Shown: one piece after another, positions 15,728 through 23,011 of the stretch
Numbering within the stretch: the first letter of the stretch is position 1
How the letters are laid out: the number at the start of each line of letters is the position of its first letter
NCBI GenBank assembly: GCA_035296085.1
Contig: DATHBP010000192.1
Coordinates: 1 to 31,909, forward strand
Direction: 5' to 3'
Source of the DNA: DATHBP01 sp035296085
Lineage (GTDB): Bacteria; Actinomycetota; Actinomycetes; Propionibacteriales; Nocardioidaceae
DNA length: 31,909 nucleotides
Position numbers and translations under genes: made by a program
The notes under the pieces: generated by a model
What the model was told of the DNA's origin: nothing
What the model saw: the letters and a program-made list of their open reading frames with translations, nothing else
The model's database searches: none

Positions 15728-16945
15728 TCAGTCGGCTGACAACTGCGCGCCGGTATTGCGTACGGGGGAGGGGGTGATCATGGCCACGCCCGCACCGACG
15801 AGCCCCGCGATCAGCGCCACCCAGTACCCGGCGCTCGGCCCGAACTCGTCGACCACCCGACCGGCGACCGCCGCGCCGGGGGCGATGCCTGCGGACAGCC
15901 CCGTCGTGACCCACGCGATCCCCTCGGTGAGCCGGTTCGGGGGCACGCTGGCCTCGACCAGCGACATCATCGCCACCAGCGTCGGCGCGACCGCGAAGCC
16001 GCTGGCGAACAAGACCGCGCCGAGCAGCACCAGTCCAGGCGTGAACGGCAGCGGAAGGACCGTCAGCGCGAGGAACGCCATCCCGATGCGCAGGCGGAGG
16101 GCATGACTCGAGCGCCAGGCGATGACGCCATTGACCAAGCCCGCCAGGAGGCTGCTGGCGGACCAGACGGCCAGTAGTACACCGGCTGCGCCAGCGTGGC
16201 CGTGCGCTCGGGAAAACGCCACCGTCACCACCTCGACGCTGCCGAACAACGCCCCGAGAGCCGCTGCCGCCACGCTCAGCGGCAACAGCAGCTGCCACCC
16301 GATCGGAGCTCGCAGGGACGCCGTGAGCAGGTGGCGGTCGACCGGCGGCTCCGTCGCCCGCTGCGCAGCGAGCAGGCTGGTGCCCACGACCCCGAACGCC
16401 AGCGCAGAGCTCAACCCGGCCAGCGGGTGAACCGCAGTGGCCAGGACCGTGACGACCACCGGCCCGGCCATGAACACCATCTCGTCCACGACGGCCTCCA
16501 ACGAGAACGCCGTCTGGAGCTCGGCTGCGCAGTCTTCTCGCTCGGAGAGCACGTAGGTCCACCGCGCGCGTACCGACGACCCGACCTGGGGCAGGCCGGC
16601 GCCACACAGAGCCGCGAACAGGTGCGGCCACGGTGTCTCCCACCCCAGCTCGACGACACTCATCAAGCCGAGGAGTGCGCCGCCGAACACGGTGATGGAC
16701 ACAAGGAGCACCGTCCGCTGGCCGAGCCGGTCGGTGAGCCGACCCTGAAAGACGGCGAACCCCGCGTTGGCCACGATGTACGCCGCCGCCACCGCACCCG
16801 CGAGCCCGTAGGAACCGCTGCGCTCCGAGACGAGCACGACGATGCCCAGACCAACCATGGACAGCGGCAGCCGGGCGACGAAACCGCTGGCCGAGAACGC
16901 CAGCGTCCCGGGCAGGGTGAGGATGCGACGGTACGGCGAGAGCAC
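15728..16945 (-). CDS. MFS transporter
   Basis: The protein has 405 residues and 12 predicted membrane helices. It starts VLSPYRRILTLPGTLAFSASGFVARLPLSM, and GRLTDRLGQRTVLL is the loop 2-3 signature. A second-half counterpart lies at NRLTEGIAWVTTGLSAGIAPGAAVAGRVVD. This type is a recurring neighbour of sepH in actinomycetes. The substrate is unknown; sugar-, drug- and metabolite-efflux members share these features. I chose GTG at 16945, with GAGGA 6 nt upstream, over GTG at 16999, which would add a proline- and arginine-rich N-terminus with no ribosome-binding site. It diverges from ferrochelatase across 132 bp. Co-transcription into sepH is plausible (55-nt gap). Confidence 0.85.
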   Translation of the reverse strand: MLSPYRRILTLPGTLAFSASGFVARLPLSMVGLGIVVLVSERSGSYGLAGAVAAAYIVANAGFAVFQGRLTDRLGQRTVLLVSITVFGGALLGLMSVVELGWETPWPHLFAALCGAGLPQVGSSVRARWTYVLSEREDCAAELQTAFSLEAVVDEMVFMAGPVVVTVLATAVHPLAGLSSALAFGVVGTSLLAAQRATEPPVDRHLLTASLRAPIGWQLLLPLSVAAAALGALFGSVEVVTVAFSRAHGHAGAAGVLLAVWSASSLLAGLVNGVIAWRSSHALRLRIGMAFLALTVLPLPFTPGLVLLGAVLFASGFAVAPTLVAMMSLVEASVPPNRLTEGIAWVTTGLSAGIAPGAAVAGRVVDEFGPSAGYWVALIAGLVGAGVAMITPSPVRNTGAQLSAD

Positions 16946-17077
16946 CAGAGATCCTCGAGAGAAGTCGCGTGGGAGGGGGCGGCTGGGCGGCGGCGTCACG
17001 CTACCCGGCGGAGGCGAGCGCTGGCTCCGCCGACGTCGCTATCGGCGGGATCGCCGACGGGCTGACAGGATCGGCTG

Positions 17078-18262
17078 GTGGCCGTCGACGTGCGCCCCTA
17101 CGACGCGCTGCTGCTCGTGTCATTCGGCGGGCCGGAACAGCCCGACGACGTTCTCCCGTTCCTCGCCAACGTGACAAGAGGCCGGGGGGTCCCGGCAGAT
17201 CGGCTCGCGGAGGTCGGCAAGCACTACTTCGAGCGCGGTGGCCGCAGCCCGATCAACGACCAGTGCCGGGCGCTGCTCGCCGCCGTGCGCACCGACTTCG
17301 CCGTCCACGACATCGACCTGCCGCTGTACTGGGGCAACCGCAACTGGCACCCCTTCCTCGCCGACACGCTCGCAACGATGGCGACCGACGGTGTGCGACG
17401 AGCCGCCTGCTTCGTGACCAGCGCGTACGCGTCGTACTCCGGCTGCCGGCAGTACCGCGAGAATCTCGCAGACGCGGTCGCCCAGGCCCGTGTCTCCGGT
17501 CTGCGGCTGGACAAGCTGCGCCACTACTACAACCACCCGGGCTTCGTCGGCCCGTTCGCCGACGCCACCGTGGCGGCGCTGCGTACGCTCCCCGACGATC
17601 TGCGCTCGACGGCGCAGCTGGTCTTCGTCACCCACTCGTTGCCGAGCGCGCAGGAGGCGTCCAGCGGTCCGGTCGGCCACGCGTACTCGAGTCAGCACCT
17701 GGAGACGGCCCGGCTGGTTGCCGGACAGGTCGCGGAGCGGACAGGCGACGCGCACCCGTGGCGGCTGACGTACTGTTCGCGGTCGGGATCTCCGGAGACG
17801 CCTTGGCTCGAGCCCGACGTCAACGACCATCTCGAGCAGGCCGGCGTCGACGGGGTGCGGGCCGTGGTGGTGGTGCCGGTCGGCTTCGTCTCAGACCACA
17901 TGGAAGTGCTCTACGACCTCGACACGGAGGCCAGCGCGACGGCCGCCGCCGCGGGGCTGGCGTACGCACGTGCGGCCACCCCGGGCATCGCGCCGGCGTT
18001 CGTGGCCATGGTCCGCGAGCTGCTCACCGAGCGGGCGGCGGCTGAGCGCGGGCTAGCCGTGCCGAGGCCAGCGCTGGGTCCTGCCGCCAGCTGGGATGCC
18101 TGCCCGGCCCACTGCTGCCCGAACCCGCGGGGCATGCGACCCGCCCTTACCGGGCTCGAGGACCCGGCGCGCCGGGACGGCGAGTGGCAGCCTGGTACAC
18201 CGCCGGTCGGGACCCCTGCCGGGCCGACTGCCGGACCGATGGTGTCGAGCCGTCCCGAATAG
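17078..18262 (+). CDS. cpfC: Coproporphyrin III ferrochelatase
   Basis: The protein has 394 residues. It inserts Fe2+ into coproporphyrin III, the penultimate step of the coproporphyrin-dependent haem pathway used by Actinobacteria. Supporting stretches are YDALLLVSFGGPEQPDDV near the N-terminus, GGRSPIN (near 54), TSAYASYSGCRQYRENL (near 113), the metal-site histidine His186 in VTHSLPS, and YCSRSGSPETPWLEPDVNDHL (from Tyr232). Cys233, together with C-terminal Cys342, Cys346 and Cys347 in ACPAHCC, could hold the [2Fe-2S] cluster found in actinobacterial ferrochelatases. The start is GTG at 17078. CAGGAT lies 6 nt before it and could be either a -10 for a leaderless mRNA or a ribosome-binding site. 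A proline/glycine-rich tail follows the Cys cluster. Confidence 0.9.
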   Translation: MAVDVRPYDALLLVSFGGPEQPDDVLPFLANVTRGRGVPADRLAEVGKHYFERGGRSPINDQCRALLAAVRTDFAVHDIDLPLYWGNRNWHPFLADTLATMATDGVRRAACFVTSAYASYSGCRQYRENLADAVAQARVSGLRLDKLRHYYNHPGFVGPFADATVAALRTLPDDLRSTAQLVFVTHSLPSAQEASSGPVGHAYSSQHLETARLVAGQVAERTGDAHPWRLTYCSRSGSPETPWLEPDVNDHLEQAGVDGVRAVVVVPVGFVSDHMEVLYDLDTEASATAAAAGLAYARAATPGIAPAFVAMVRELLTERAAAERGLAVPRPALGPAASWDACPAHCCPNPRGMRPALTGLEDPARRDGEWQPGTPPVGTPAGPTAGPMVSSRPE

Positions 18263-18278
18263 GGCACAATCCCCGGCC

Positions 18279-18303
18279 GGAACCGGGCACAACGAAGCCC
18301 GTC
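18279..18303 (+). promoter_or_regulatory. Candidate ECF-sigma-type promoter before DUF4193 gene
   Basis: GGAAC at 18279-18283 is followed after 16 nt by CGTC (18300-18303), the layout of ECF sigma-E-like promoters in actinomycetes. It lies 16 nt after the ferrochelatase stop and would give a leader of about 65 nt for DUF4193. GGGCACAA also occurs twice here (near 18262 and 18285). This is a pattern match only. Confidence 0.3.
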
Positions 18304-18376
18304 TGTGCGTTACGTGCTCTGCCGGGTTCGCACCAGCCGGGTACGACCGCCGCGAGAGACGCAAGGGATGCAGGGG

Positions 18377-18676
18377 ATGGCCACCGACTACGACGCACCG
18401 CGCAAGACCGAGGAAGAGCTGAACGAGGACAGCCTCGAGGAGCTCAAGGCCCGGCGGTTGGACAAGAACTCCGGCAAGGTCGACGAGGACGAAGCCGAGG
18501 CGGCCGAGGCCTTCGAGCTCCCGGGGGCCGACCTGTCCCACGAGGAGCTGGCCGTCCAGGTGCTGCCCAAGCAGGAAGACGAGTTCACCTGCGACAGCTG
18601 CTTCCTTGTGCACCACCGCAGCCAGCTCGCATCAACCAAGAAGGGCCGCCACATCTGCCGGGACTGCGCTGCCTGA
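18377..18676 (+). CDS. DUF4193 family zinc-ribbon-like protein
   Basis: The protein has 99 residues, is very acidic, and starts MATDYDAPRKTEEELNEDSL. The C-terminus has two CxxC pairs, FTCDSCFLVHH and HICRDC, which form a zinc-ribbon-like site; such zinc binding is inferred. Length and sequence match the DUF4193 family (Rv2699c in M. tuberculosis), found throughout Actinobacteria and of unknown function. ATG at 18377 with AGGGG 1-5 nt upstream fits the family start; an earlier in-frame ATG at 18305 would add an arginine-rich stretch foreign to the family. It precedes DUF3093 and dut in the conserved order. Confidence 0.85.
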   Translation: MATDYDAPRKTEEELNEDSLEELKARRLDKNSGKVDEDEAEAAEAFELPGADLSHEELAVQVLPKQEDEFTCDSCFLVHHRSQLASTKKGRHICRDCAA

Positions 18677-18758
18677 GCGTTGGCGGGCCTGAGCGTGCGT
18701 GGCCCGAGCGTTGGCGGCCGAGCGCCGACTGCCAGCCGGGCTTCCCGAGCGGGCGCGC

Positions 18759-19043
18759 TCAGATCTTGAGCTCGTCCATGCCGGGCGGGAGCTGACCGGT
18801 CGAGCGGCGCCAGTACTGCGCAGCTTGCCGGGCGGCCAGCATTCGGGCCACGCCAACCGCGACACCGCTCGCTATCGCCCAGGCCATGGCCTCGGGCATG
18901 GTCACGTCCGGGTGCTCGGGGTTCTTGGGCGGGTACTTGCCCGTCGCAAGCCGCCAGCCCTTGTCCAGCAGCTGACGTGTCACCACCATGGCGCCGGCGG
19001 CGGCCGCCATCCCGTACACCCTCCACAGCCTCGACCCGGCCAC
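18759..19043 (-). CDS. DUF4235 family small membrane protein
   Basis: The protein has 94 residues and two hydrophobic stretches, VYGMAAAAGAMVVTRQLLDKGWRLATG near the N-terminus and EAMAWAIASGVAVGVARMLAARQAAQYWRR, followed by a short polar tail. The KGW...G..PP pattern and the two-helix layout match DUF4235. The function is unknown. I chose GTG at 19043 because a perfect AGGAGG lies 5 nt upstream; the upstream ATG at 19073 has GGAAGG immediately adjacent to it, too close for normal initiation. It converges with DUF4193 across 82 bp containing short direct repeats (GAGCGTTGGCGG twice). Confidence 0.8.
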   Translation of the reverse strand: MAGSRLWRVYGMAAAAGAMVVTRQLLDKGWRLATGKYPPKNPEHPDVTMPEAMAWAIASGVAVGVARMLAARQAAQYWRRSTGQLPPGMDELKI

Positions 19044-19088
19044 GGCGACCTCCTCGCTCGGATGAGCGTTCATCCTTCCATCTCGGGC

Positions 19089-19562
19089 CTAGCTCTCAGC
19101 GGCCCCTGAGCGTGCGCGCGCCGTGCGTGCGGTGGCTGCCAGCCGTTCGGGGTGGCGGGTGGCGATGAGCCAGTACGGAGTGGGGTCGAGCGGGTCGCGT
19201 ACGTCCACCCGAACCGCACGCTCGATGTAGGGGCGCAGCAGCAGGTAGGCGCGGGCGTCGGCGTCCGGACCGCGCAGTGCGCGGAACCGTTCGGCGTCCA
19301 GCTCGCTGACGTCTCCGCAGGCCGACCATGTCAGCAGCGCGCGCCCAGCCGCGAAACCGGCCGGTCCGACTGCGACCTGCACCGAGCCATAGCCGGCCAG
19401 CCATCCGGCAGTCAGGCCACCGATCACCACAGCAGCGGTGACGGCCACAACGACCGGTACGGCCGCTGCGAACGCCACGAAGAGCGACGCGACGAATCCG
19501 GCAGCCAACGCCCACCAGCGCAGCGGCACCCACAGCCGCTCCCGGTAGCTCGCTTCGTCCAC
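19089..19562 (-). CDS. DUF3093 family membrane protein
   Basis: The protein has 157 residues. Two adjacent membrane helices (about 15-36 and 38-58) follow an N-terminal YRERLWVPLRWW. A soluble C-terminal domain contains GPAGFAAGRALLTW and a conserved-looking DPTPYWLIATRHPERLA. This matches DUF3093 (Rv2698 in M. tuberculosis), a conserved actinobacterial membrane protein of unknown function located before dut. The start is GTG at 19562. CACAGT lies 6 nt before it, which would suit a leaderless transcript. It lies 45 nt from the DUF4235 start on the same strand and diverges from dut. Confidence 0.82.
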   Translation of the reverse strand: MDEASYRERLWVPLRWWALAAGFVASLFVAFAAAVPVVVAVTAAVVIGGLTAGWLAGYGSVQVAVGPAGFAAGRALLTWSACGDVSELDAERFRALRGPDADARAYLLLRPYIERAVRVDVRDPLDPTPYWLIATRHPERLAATARTARARSGAAES

Positions 19563-19636
19563 GGCGCCACTGTGACAGAGCCCGCCGCGATGCTTGGCAC
19601 GTCCGGGTGAACACGGTGGCGGGGCGCTGCCCTTGG

Positions 19637-19703
19637 GGGCAACTACCTACACAACCGGGCAGTTGCCCACTTCCCACGCCGGATCCCCCTGGCGAAGTGG
19701 GCA
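19637..19703. repeat. Two mutually exclusive hairpins
   Basis: Stem 1 pairs GGGCAACT (19637-19644) with AGTTGCCC (19661-19668). Stem 2 pairs TGCCCACTT (19664-19672) with AAGTGGGCA (19695-19703) and adds CGCC/GGCG (19677-19680, 19691-19694). The two stems share bases 19664-19668, so only one can form at a time. This layout resembles an attenuator or a mobile palindromic repeat. Confidence 0.6.
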
Positions 19704-19750
19704 CTTGCCGTGAGATCTGTGACGACGGCGGCGCCGGGACGACCCGGGCG

Positions 19751-19861
19751 GTGGCTCGCCTACCGAGGGATGGCCCCGTCAGTGGGGAGCCGTGGCGGGT
19801 CTGGCGGGAGGCCGAGCGCAGCGAGGCCGGATGGTAGGCGAGCCACTGACGGGGCCATCCC
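19751..19861. repeat. Circularly permuted inverted repeat
   Basis: GTGGCTCGCCTACC (19751-19764) is perfectly complementary to 19833-19846. The 19-nt block GGGATGGCCCCGTCAGTGG (19767-19785) is perfectly complementary to 19843-19861. The two blocks stand in the same order on both sides, so their pairings cross (pseudoknot-like), and the right-hand copies share CCAC at 19843-19846. Confidence 0.7.
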
Positions 19862-19969
19862 AGCCCGGCCCGCCGGGGACGCAGGCGCGATCCGAGCGGC
19901 CCCCCCCGCCCGGGCCATCCCAGCGCTCGGCCCAGCCACTGGCTGCTGAACCGCACCGATGTCCGCTTG

Positions 19970-19984
19970 TAGGGTCGCGGGGTG
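19970..19984 (+). promoter_or_regulatory. Leaderless-type -10 of dut
   Basis: TAGGGT at 19970-19975 lies 6 nt before GTG at 19982, placing the predicted transcript start at the start codon. No Shine-Dalgarno is present. Confidence 0.5.
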
Positions 19985-20467
19985 AGTGCAGCGGCGAAGG
20001 TGGAGGTCTTGATCCGCCGGCTCGACCCCGACGTCCCCCTGCCGACTTACGCCCATCCCGGTGACGCGGGCGCGGACCTGACGACCACCGTCGACGTGTC
20101 GCTGGCACCCGGGGAGCGAGCGGTGCTCCCCACTGGGATCTCGCTGGCCCTGCCGGACGGGTACGCGGCGTTCGTCCATCCGCGCTCCGGGCTGGCCGCT
20201 CGTTGCGGTGTCTCGATCGTCAACGCGCCGGGCACCGTCGACGCCGGCTACCGCGGCGAGGTCAAGGTGGTACTGGTGAACTGCGACCCGCGCGAGGACG
20301 TCGTGCTCAGGCGCGGCGACCGCATCGCCCAGCTCGTCGTGCAGCGCGTGGAGAAGGCGCGGTTCGTCGAGGTCGAGCTGCTGCCCGGCTCCGCTCGGGG
20401 GGCCGGCGGTCACGGCTCGACCGGCGGCTTCACGAGCCGCGAACTATCCGGCAGCGGCCGGCCATGA
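19982..20467 (+). CDS. dut: dUTP diphosphatase (dUTPase)
   Basis: This 161-residue trimeric dUTPase hydrolyses dUTP to dUMP and pyrophosphate, keeping uracil out of DNA and supplying dTMP synthesis. All five family motifs are visible in order: motif 1 in HPGDAGADL, motif 2 in VHPRSGLAAR, motif 3 in NAPGTVDAGYRGEVKVVLVN (catalytic Asp, uracil-side Tyr), motif 4 in RGDRIAQLVVQ, and the flexible motif 5 in GGHGSTGGFTS. GTG at 19982 is the only start that fits. The TGA overlaps the ATG of the DUF3710 gene (ATGA), matching the mycobacterial Rv2697c-Rv2696c pair. Confidence 0.95.
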   Translation: MSAAAKVEVLIRRLDPDVPLPTYAHPGDAGADLTTTVDVSLAPGERAVLPTGISLALPDGYAAFVHPRSGLAARCGVSIVNAPGTVDAGYRGEVKVVLVNCDPREDVVLRRGDRIAQLVVQRVEKARFVEVELLPGSARGAGGHGSTGGFTSRELSGSGRP

Positions 20468-21207
20468 TCTTCGGACGCAAGCGCGGCCGTGACACCGACA
20501 TCGACGAGATCGACGACGTCGAGGCCGACCACGAGGACGACCCGGTCGAGCTCAAGAGCGCGGACGGCGAACCCGGCGGATTGCCAGCGGGTCCATGGGA
20601 CGCGGCGGACGTGGACGAAGCCGGCGCCGACTCCTCCCGGATCGACCTGGGCGGCCTGCTGATCAAAGGGCGTCCCGACACGGAGGTGCAGCTCCAGGTC
20701 GACCAGGCATCCGGCGGCGTGCTAGCCGTACTGGTGGTGGCGGGGGAGTCGGCACTCGAGCTGCGCGCCTTCGCCGCGCCGCGCTCCGCCGGGATCTGGG
20801 CCGACGTGCGGCGCGAGATCGCGGCGGAGGCGACTCGCCAGGGTGGGACGGCCTCTGAGTCCGCCGGGCCCTTCGGGTCGGAGCTCAAAGTGGTCACGCC
20901 GGCACGGACGCCGGAGGGTGCGCAGGTGACGCAGGTGTCGCGTATCGTCGGCATCGACGGCCCGCGCTGGCTGCTGCGAGGGACGTTCATGGGCCGCGCG
21001 GTGGATCCGGCTGCCGCCACCCTCCTCGAGGACGTCTTCCGCGACGTGGTCGTCGTCCGCGGCTCCGCCCCCATGGCGCCGAGAGACCCGCTGCCGTTGG
21101 TGCTGCCGGCGTCGGCCCAGCTGCCGGGTGACCCGCCGGCCGGTCCCTCGGCGGGCGCCGCTGCTGACCCCTCTGCTGGCTCCGCTGCTGGCCCCGCTGC
21201 TGGCTGA
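20464..21207 (+). CDS. DUF3710 family protein
   Basis: The protein has 247 residues. A charged N-terminus (MIFGRKRGRDTDIDEIDDVE) precedes the DUF3710 core from about residue 60: DLGGLLIKGRPDTEVQLQVDQ, LRAFAAPRSAGIWADVRREIA, GPRWLLRGTFMGRA and DVFRDVVVVRG...RDPLPL. No membrane segment or signal peptide is seen. The last 25 residues are a Pro/Ala/Gly/Ser tail made by CTGCTGGC-type DNA repeats. The function is unknown (Rv2696c in M. tuberculosis). The ATG overlaps the dut stop, so translation is coupled; a link to nucleotide metabolism is only positional. Confidence 0.85.
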   Translation: MIFGRKRGRDTDIDEIDDVEADHEDDPVELKSADGEPGGLPAGPWDAADVDEAGADSSRIDLGGLLIKGRPDTEVQLQVDQASGGVLAVLVVAGESALELRAFAAPRSAGIWADVRREIAAEATRQGGTASESAGPFGSELKVVTPARTPEGAQVTQVSRIVGIDGPRWLLRGTFMGRAVDPAAATLLEDVFRDVVVVRGSAPMAPRDPLPLVLPASAQLPGDPPAGPSAGAAADPSAGSAAGPAAG

Positions 21208-21215
21208 GCGGGACG

Positions 21216-21230
21216 TAGGATTGCCGGGTG
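21216..21230 (+). promoter_or_regulatory. Leaderless-type -10 of the OB-fold gene
   Basis: TAGGAT at 21216-21221 lies 6 nt before GTG at 21228, inside the 20-nt gap after DUF3710. The OB-fold gene could therefore be transcribed separately from dut. Confidence 0.45.
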
Positions 21231-21602
21231 AGCGCAACCGGAGGAACGCGTCTCCTGCGCCGGGTCGTCGACAAGCTCTCCAAGAGCCAGCTCGACATCG
21301 AAGCCGCCGAGCTGCGGCAGGACGCCCGCTCCGCCGGCTGCCAGCCGATCCGCGACGCTAAGGACCGCAGCGAGGTGACGCTCGCCGGCACGCTGAAAAC
21401 GGTTACGTTGCGCCCGCGGAGCGGCACCCTCGCCCTGGAAGCCGAGCTGTACGACGGTTCGGACACCTTGGTGCTGATCTGGCTAGGGCGACGCCGCATC
21501 CTCGGCCTGGAGCCGGGTCGCGCGCTCAAGGTGACGGGTCGCATCAGCTCGGCCGGCGGCTCACGGGTCATGTTCAACCCCCGTTACGAGCTGCGGGCGT
21601 AG
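21228..21602 (+). CDS. OB-fold nucleic acid-binding domain protein
   Basis: The protein has 124 residues. After a helical N-terminus (RLLRRVVDKLSKSQLDIEAAEL) comes a five-strand OB-fold-like stretch: SEVTLAGTLKTVTLRPRSG, LALEAELYDGSDTLVLIWLGRRR, then LEPGRALKVTGRISSAGG and VMFNPRYEL. This matches the actinobacterial family of M. tuberculosis Rv2694c. OB folds of this kind bind single-stranded nucleic acid, but binding is not shown for this family. The start is GTG at 21228. The next gene starts directly after its TAG with no gap, so the pair is surely co-translated. Confidence 0.82.
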   Translation: MSATGGTRLLRRVVDKLSKSQLDIEAAELRQDARSAGCQPIRDAKDRSEVTLAGTLKTVTLRPRSGTLALEAELYDGSDTLVLIWLGRRRILGLEPGRALKVTGRISSAGGSRVMFNPRYELRA

Positions 21603-22277
21603 GTGCCCGAGCAGCCGGCCGGCGCGACCGTCCCCGTGCCGCAGACGGTCGAAGCGGTGGTGCGGACACAGCTCAGTAACGCGCTCGGCGGCAAGCGCGG
21701 GGTGCTCGAGAGTGCCCTCCCCACGATCGCCTTCACGCTGACTTGGGTGACCACACACCAGCTGAAGCCCGCCCTGCTCGCCGGCGCGGCTGCCGCCGTG
21801 CTGCTTCTTGCCGTCCGGGTGGCCCAGCGCCAACCCGTGCAGTACGTGCTGAACGCCGTCGTCGGAATCGGGATAGCAGCGATCTTCGCGCTGCGGTCGG
21901 GCCGCGCGGAGGATGCTTTCCTGCCAGGCATCCTCTACAACGCCGGCTATGCCGTGGTGCTCGCCGTCTCGGTCCTGGTCCGCTGGCCGGCCGTCGGGTT
22001 CCTCATCGGGGCCGTCACCGGTGATCCGACCGGATGGCGCAGCAACCCGGCGGTCGTGTCACTGTGCGCCAAGCTCACCTGGCTGCTGGCGCTGCCCTGC
22101 GCCCTGCGCGTGGTGGTGCAGTACCCCCTCTGGGCGACCGGACAGGTGGGTTGGCTCGGTGCGGCCAAGCTGGCACTCGGCTGGCCGCTGCAGGTCGCGG
22201 CGTTCGCGGCGATCGCCTGGCTCCTCACCCGCAACCACACCCCGCTCGAGCCACGCACCGCGCCCAGCCCCGGCTAG
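21603..22277 (+). CDS. DUF3159 family membrane protein
   Basis: The protein has 224 residues and about six membrane helices. The N-terminal TVEAVVRTQLSNALGGKRGVLESALPTIAFTLTWV block and the later GFLIGAVTGDPTGWRSNPAVV are typical of DUF3159 (Rv2693c-type). No catalytic motif is visible and the function is unknown. The start is GTG at 21603, immediately after the TAG of the OB-fold gene; its ribosome-binding site would lie inside that gene. It converges on the two TrkA genes across 59 bp with a small palindrome. Confidence 0.85.
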   Translation: MPEQPAGATVPVPQTVEAVVRTQLSNALGGKRGVLESALPTIAFTLTWVTTHQLKPALLAGAAAAVLLLAVRVAQRQPVQYVLNAVVGIGIAAIFALRSGRAEDAFLPGILYNAGYAVVLAVSVLVRWPAVGFLIGAVTGDPTGWRSNPAVVSLCAKLTWLLALPCALRVVVQYPLWATGQVGWLGAAKLALGWPLQVAAFAAIAWLLTRNHTPLEPRTAPSPG

Positions 22278-22284
22278 GCAGACC

Positions 22285-22302
22285 GGCCGGACCGGTCCGG
22301 CT
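22285..22302. terminator. Palindrome between convergent DUF3159 and trkA genes
   Basis: CCGGACCGGTCCGG at 22287-22300 is a perfect 14-bp palindrome, able to fold as a 6-bp stem (GCCGGA/TCCGGC, 22286-22301) with a CCGG loop. Its place between two convergent stops suits a bidirectional terminator, but the stem is short and there is no U-tract. Confidence 0.3.
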
Positions 22303-22336
22303 ACACCGGCCTGCTCAGCCGGCGAGCTAGGCGCCG

Positions 22337-23011
22337 CTACCGTGGCGGGTGGGTGTTGGGCGCGAGCAGCCGCTCCAGATCGTCCTCCTGGTCCTCGGCA
22401 GCCACGAGCAGCAGCTCGTCACCGACCTCGAGGGCTGCGTCCGAGTCCATCGGCAGTACCCCGCCGTCGCGCAAGATCGCGACCAGCCGGGTGTCGGCCA
22501 GCCACGGCACGTCCCCGACTCTCGAGCCCACGTAGGGGGAGTCCGCTGACAGCGTGAGCTCGACGAGGTTGGCCTCGCTCTGCTTGAAGGTGAACAACCG
22601 CACGATCTCGCCCACCGTCACGGCCTCCTCGACGAGCGCGGACATGATGCGCGGCGTCGACACCAAGACGTCCACCCCCCAGGCGTCGGTGAACAACCAC
22701 TCGTTGTTCGGGTGGTTGACCCGAGCGACCGTACGAGGGACGCCGAACTCGGTCTTGGCAAGCAGCGAGACGACCAGGTTCGCCTTGTCGTCCCCAGTGG
22801 CCGCGATCACGACGTCGCACTCCTGCACAGCGGCCTCGGTCAGAGACGACAGCTCACACGCATCGGCATGGAGCAGCTGTGCCCCCGGCAGCGACTTGAT
22901 CCGCATGGTCCGCGGATCCTTGTCGATCAGCAGGACGTCGTGCCCGTTCGCGAGGAGCTCGGCGGCGACCGACCTGCCCACTGCGCCGGCACCGGCGATC
23001 GTGACGCGCAT
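22337..23011 (-). CDS. TrkA/RCK-family potassium channel regulator (CeoC-like)
   Basis: The protein has 224 residues. The N-terminal RCK Rossmann domain starts MRVTIAGAGAVGRSVAAELL (GxGxxG nucleotide motif). ADACELSSLTEAAVQECDVVIAATGDDKANL and a FGVPRTVARVNHPNNEWLF segment follow. The C-terminal RCK_C domain (about 140-215) includes VGDVPWLADTRLVAILRDG and LEVGDELLLVAAEDQEDDLERLL. Such subunits sense NAD(H), ATP or c-di-AMP and gate a K+ transporter at the cytoplasmic face. The ATG shares one base with the stop of the upstream trkA gene (TGATG). This mirrors the mycobacterial ceoB-ceoC pair. Confidence 0.9.
   Translation of the reverse strand: MRVTIAGAGAVGRSVAAELLANGHDVLLIDKDPRTMRIKSLPGAQLLHADACELSSLTEAAVQECDVVIAATGDDKANLVVSLLAKTEFGVPRTVARVNHPNNEWLFTDAWGVDVLVSTPRIMSALVEEAVTVGEIVRLFTFKQSEANLVELTLSADSPYVGSRVGDVPWLADTRLVAILRDGGVLPMDSDAALEVGDELLLVAAEDQEDDLERLLAPNTHPPR

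Larger units (their letters stand above)
19563..19981. other. Structured 419-bp non-coding region upstream of dut
   Basis: There is no credible gene here; the open frames have no family resemblance and lack ribosome-binding sites. The region contains two competing hairpins (19637-19703), a permuted inverted repeat (19751-19861), a 13-bp direct repeat GGGCCATCCCAGC at 19852-19864 and 19912-19924 (60-bp offset), a run of eight C around 19901-19908, and the dut -10. It is long and repeat-rich compared with every other gap in the window. Confidence 0.7.

Noticed and set aside
18677..18758. GAGCGTTGGCGG direct repeats between DUF4193 and DUF4235
   Set aside because: Only two exact copies and one degenerate copy are present in 82 bp. 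They are too few and too short to call an element, and no hairpin suits a terminator.
19700..19981. Small plus-strand open frames upstream of dut
   Set aside because: They consist of Arg/Pro/Ala/Gly-rich translation of repeats, with no ribosome-binding site and no family. They are treated as non-coding.
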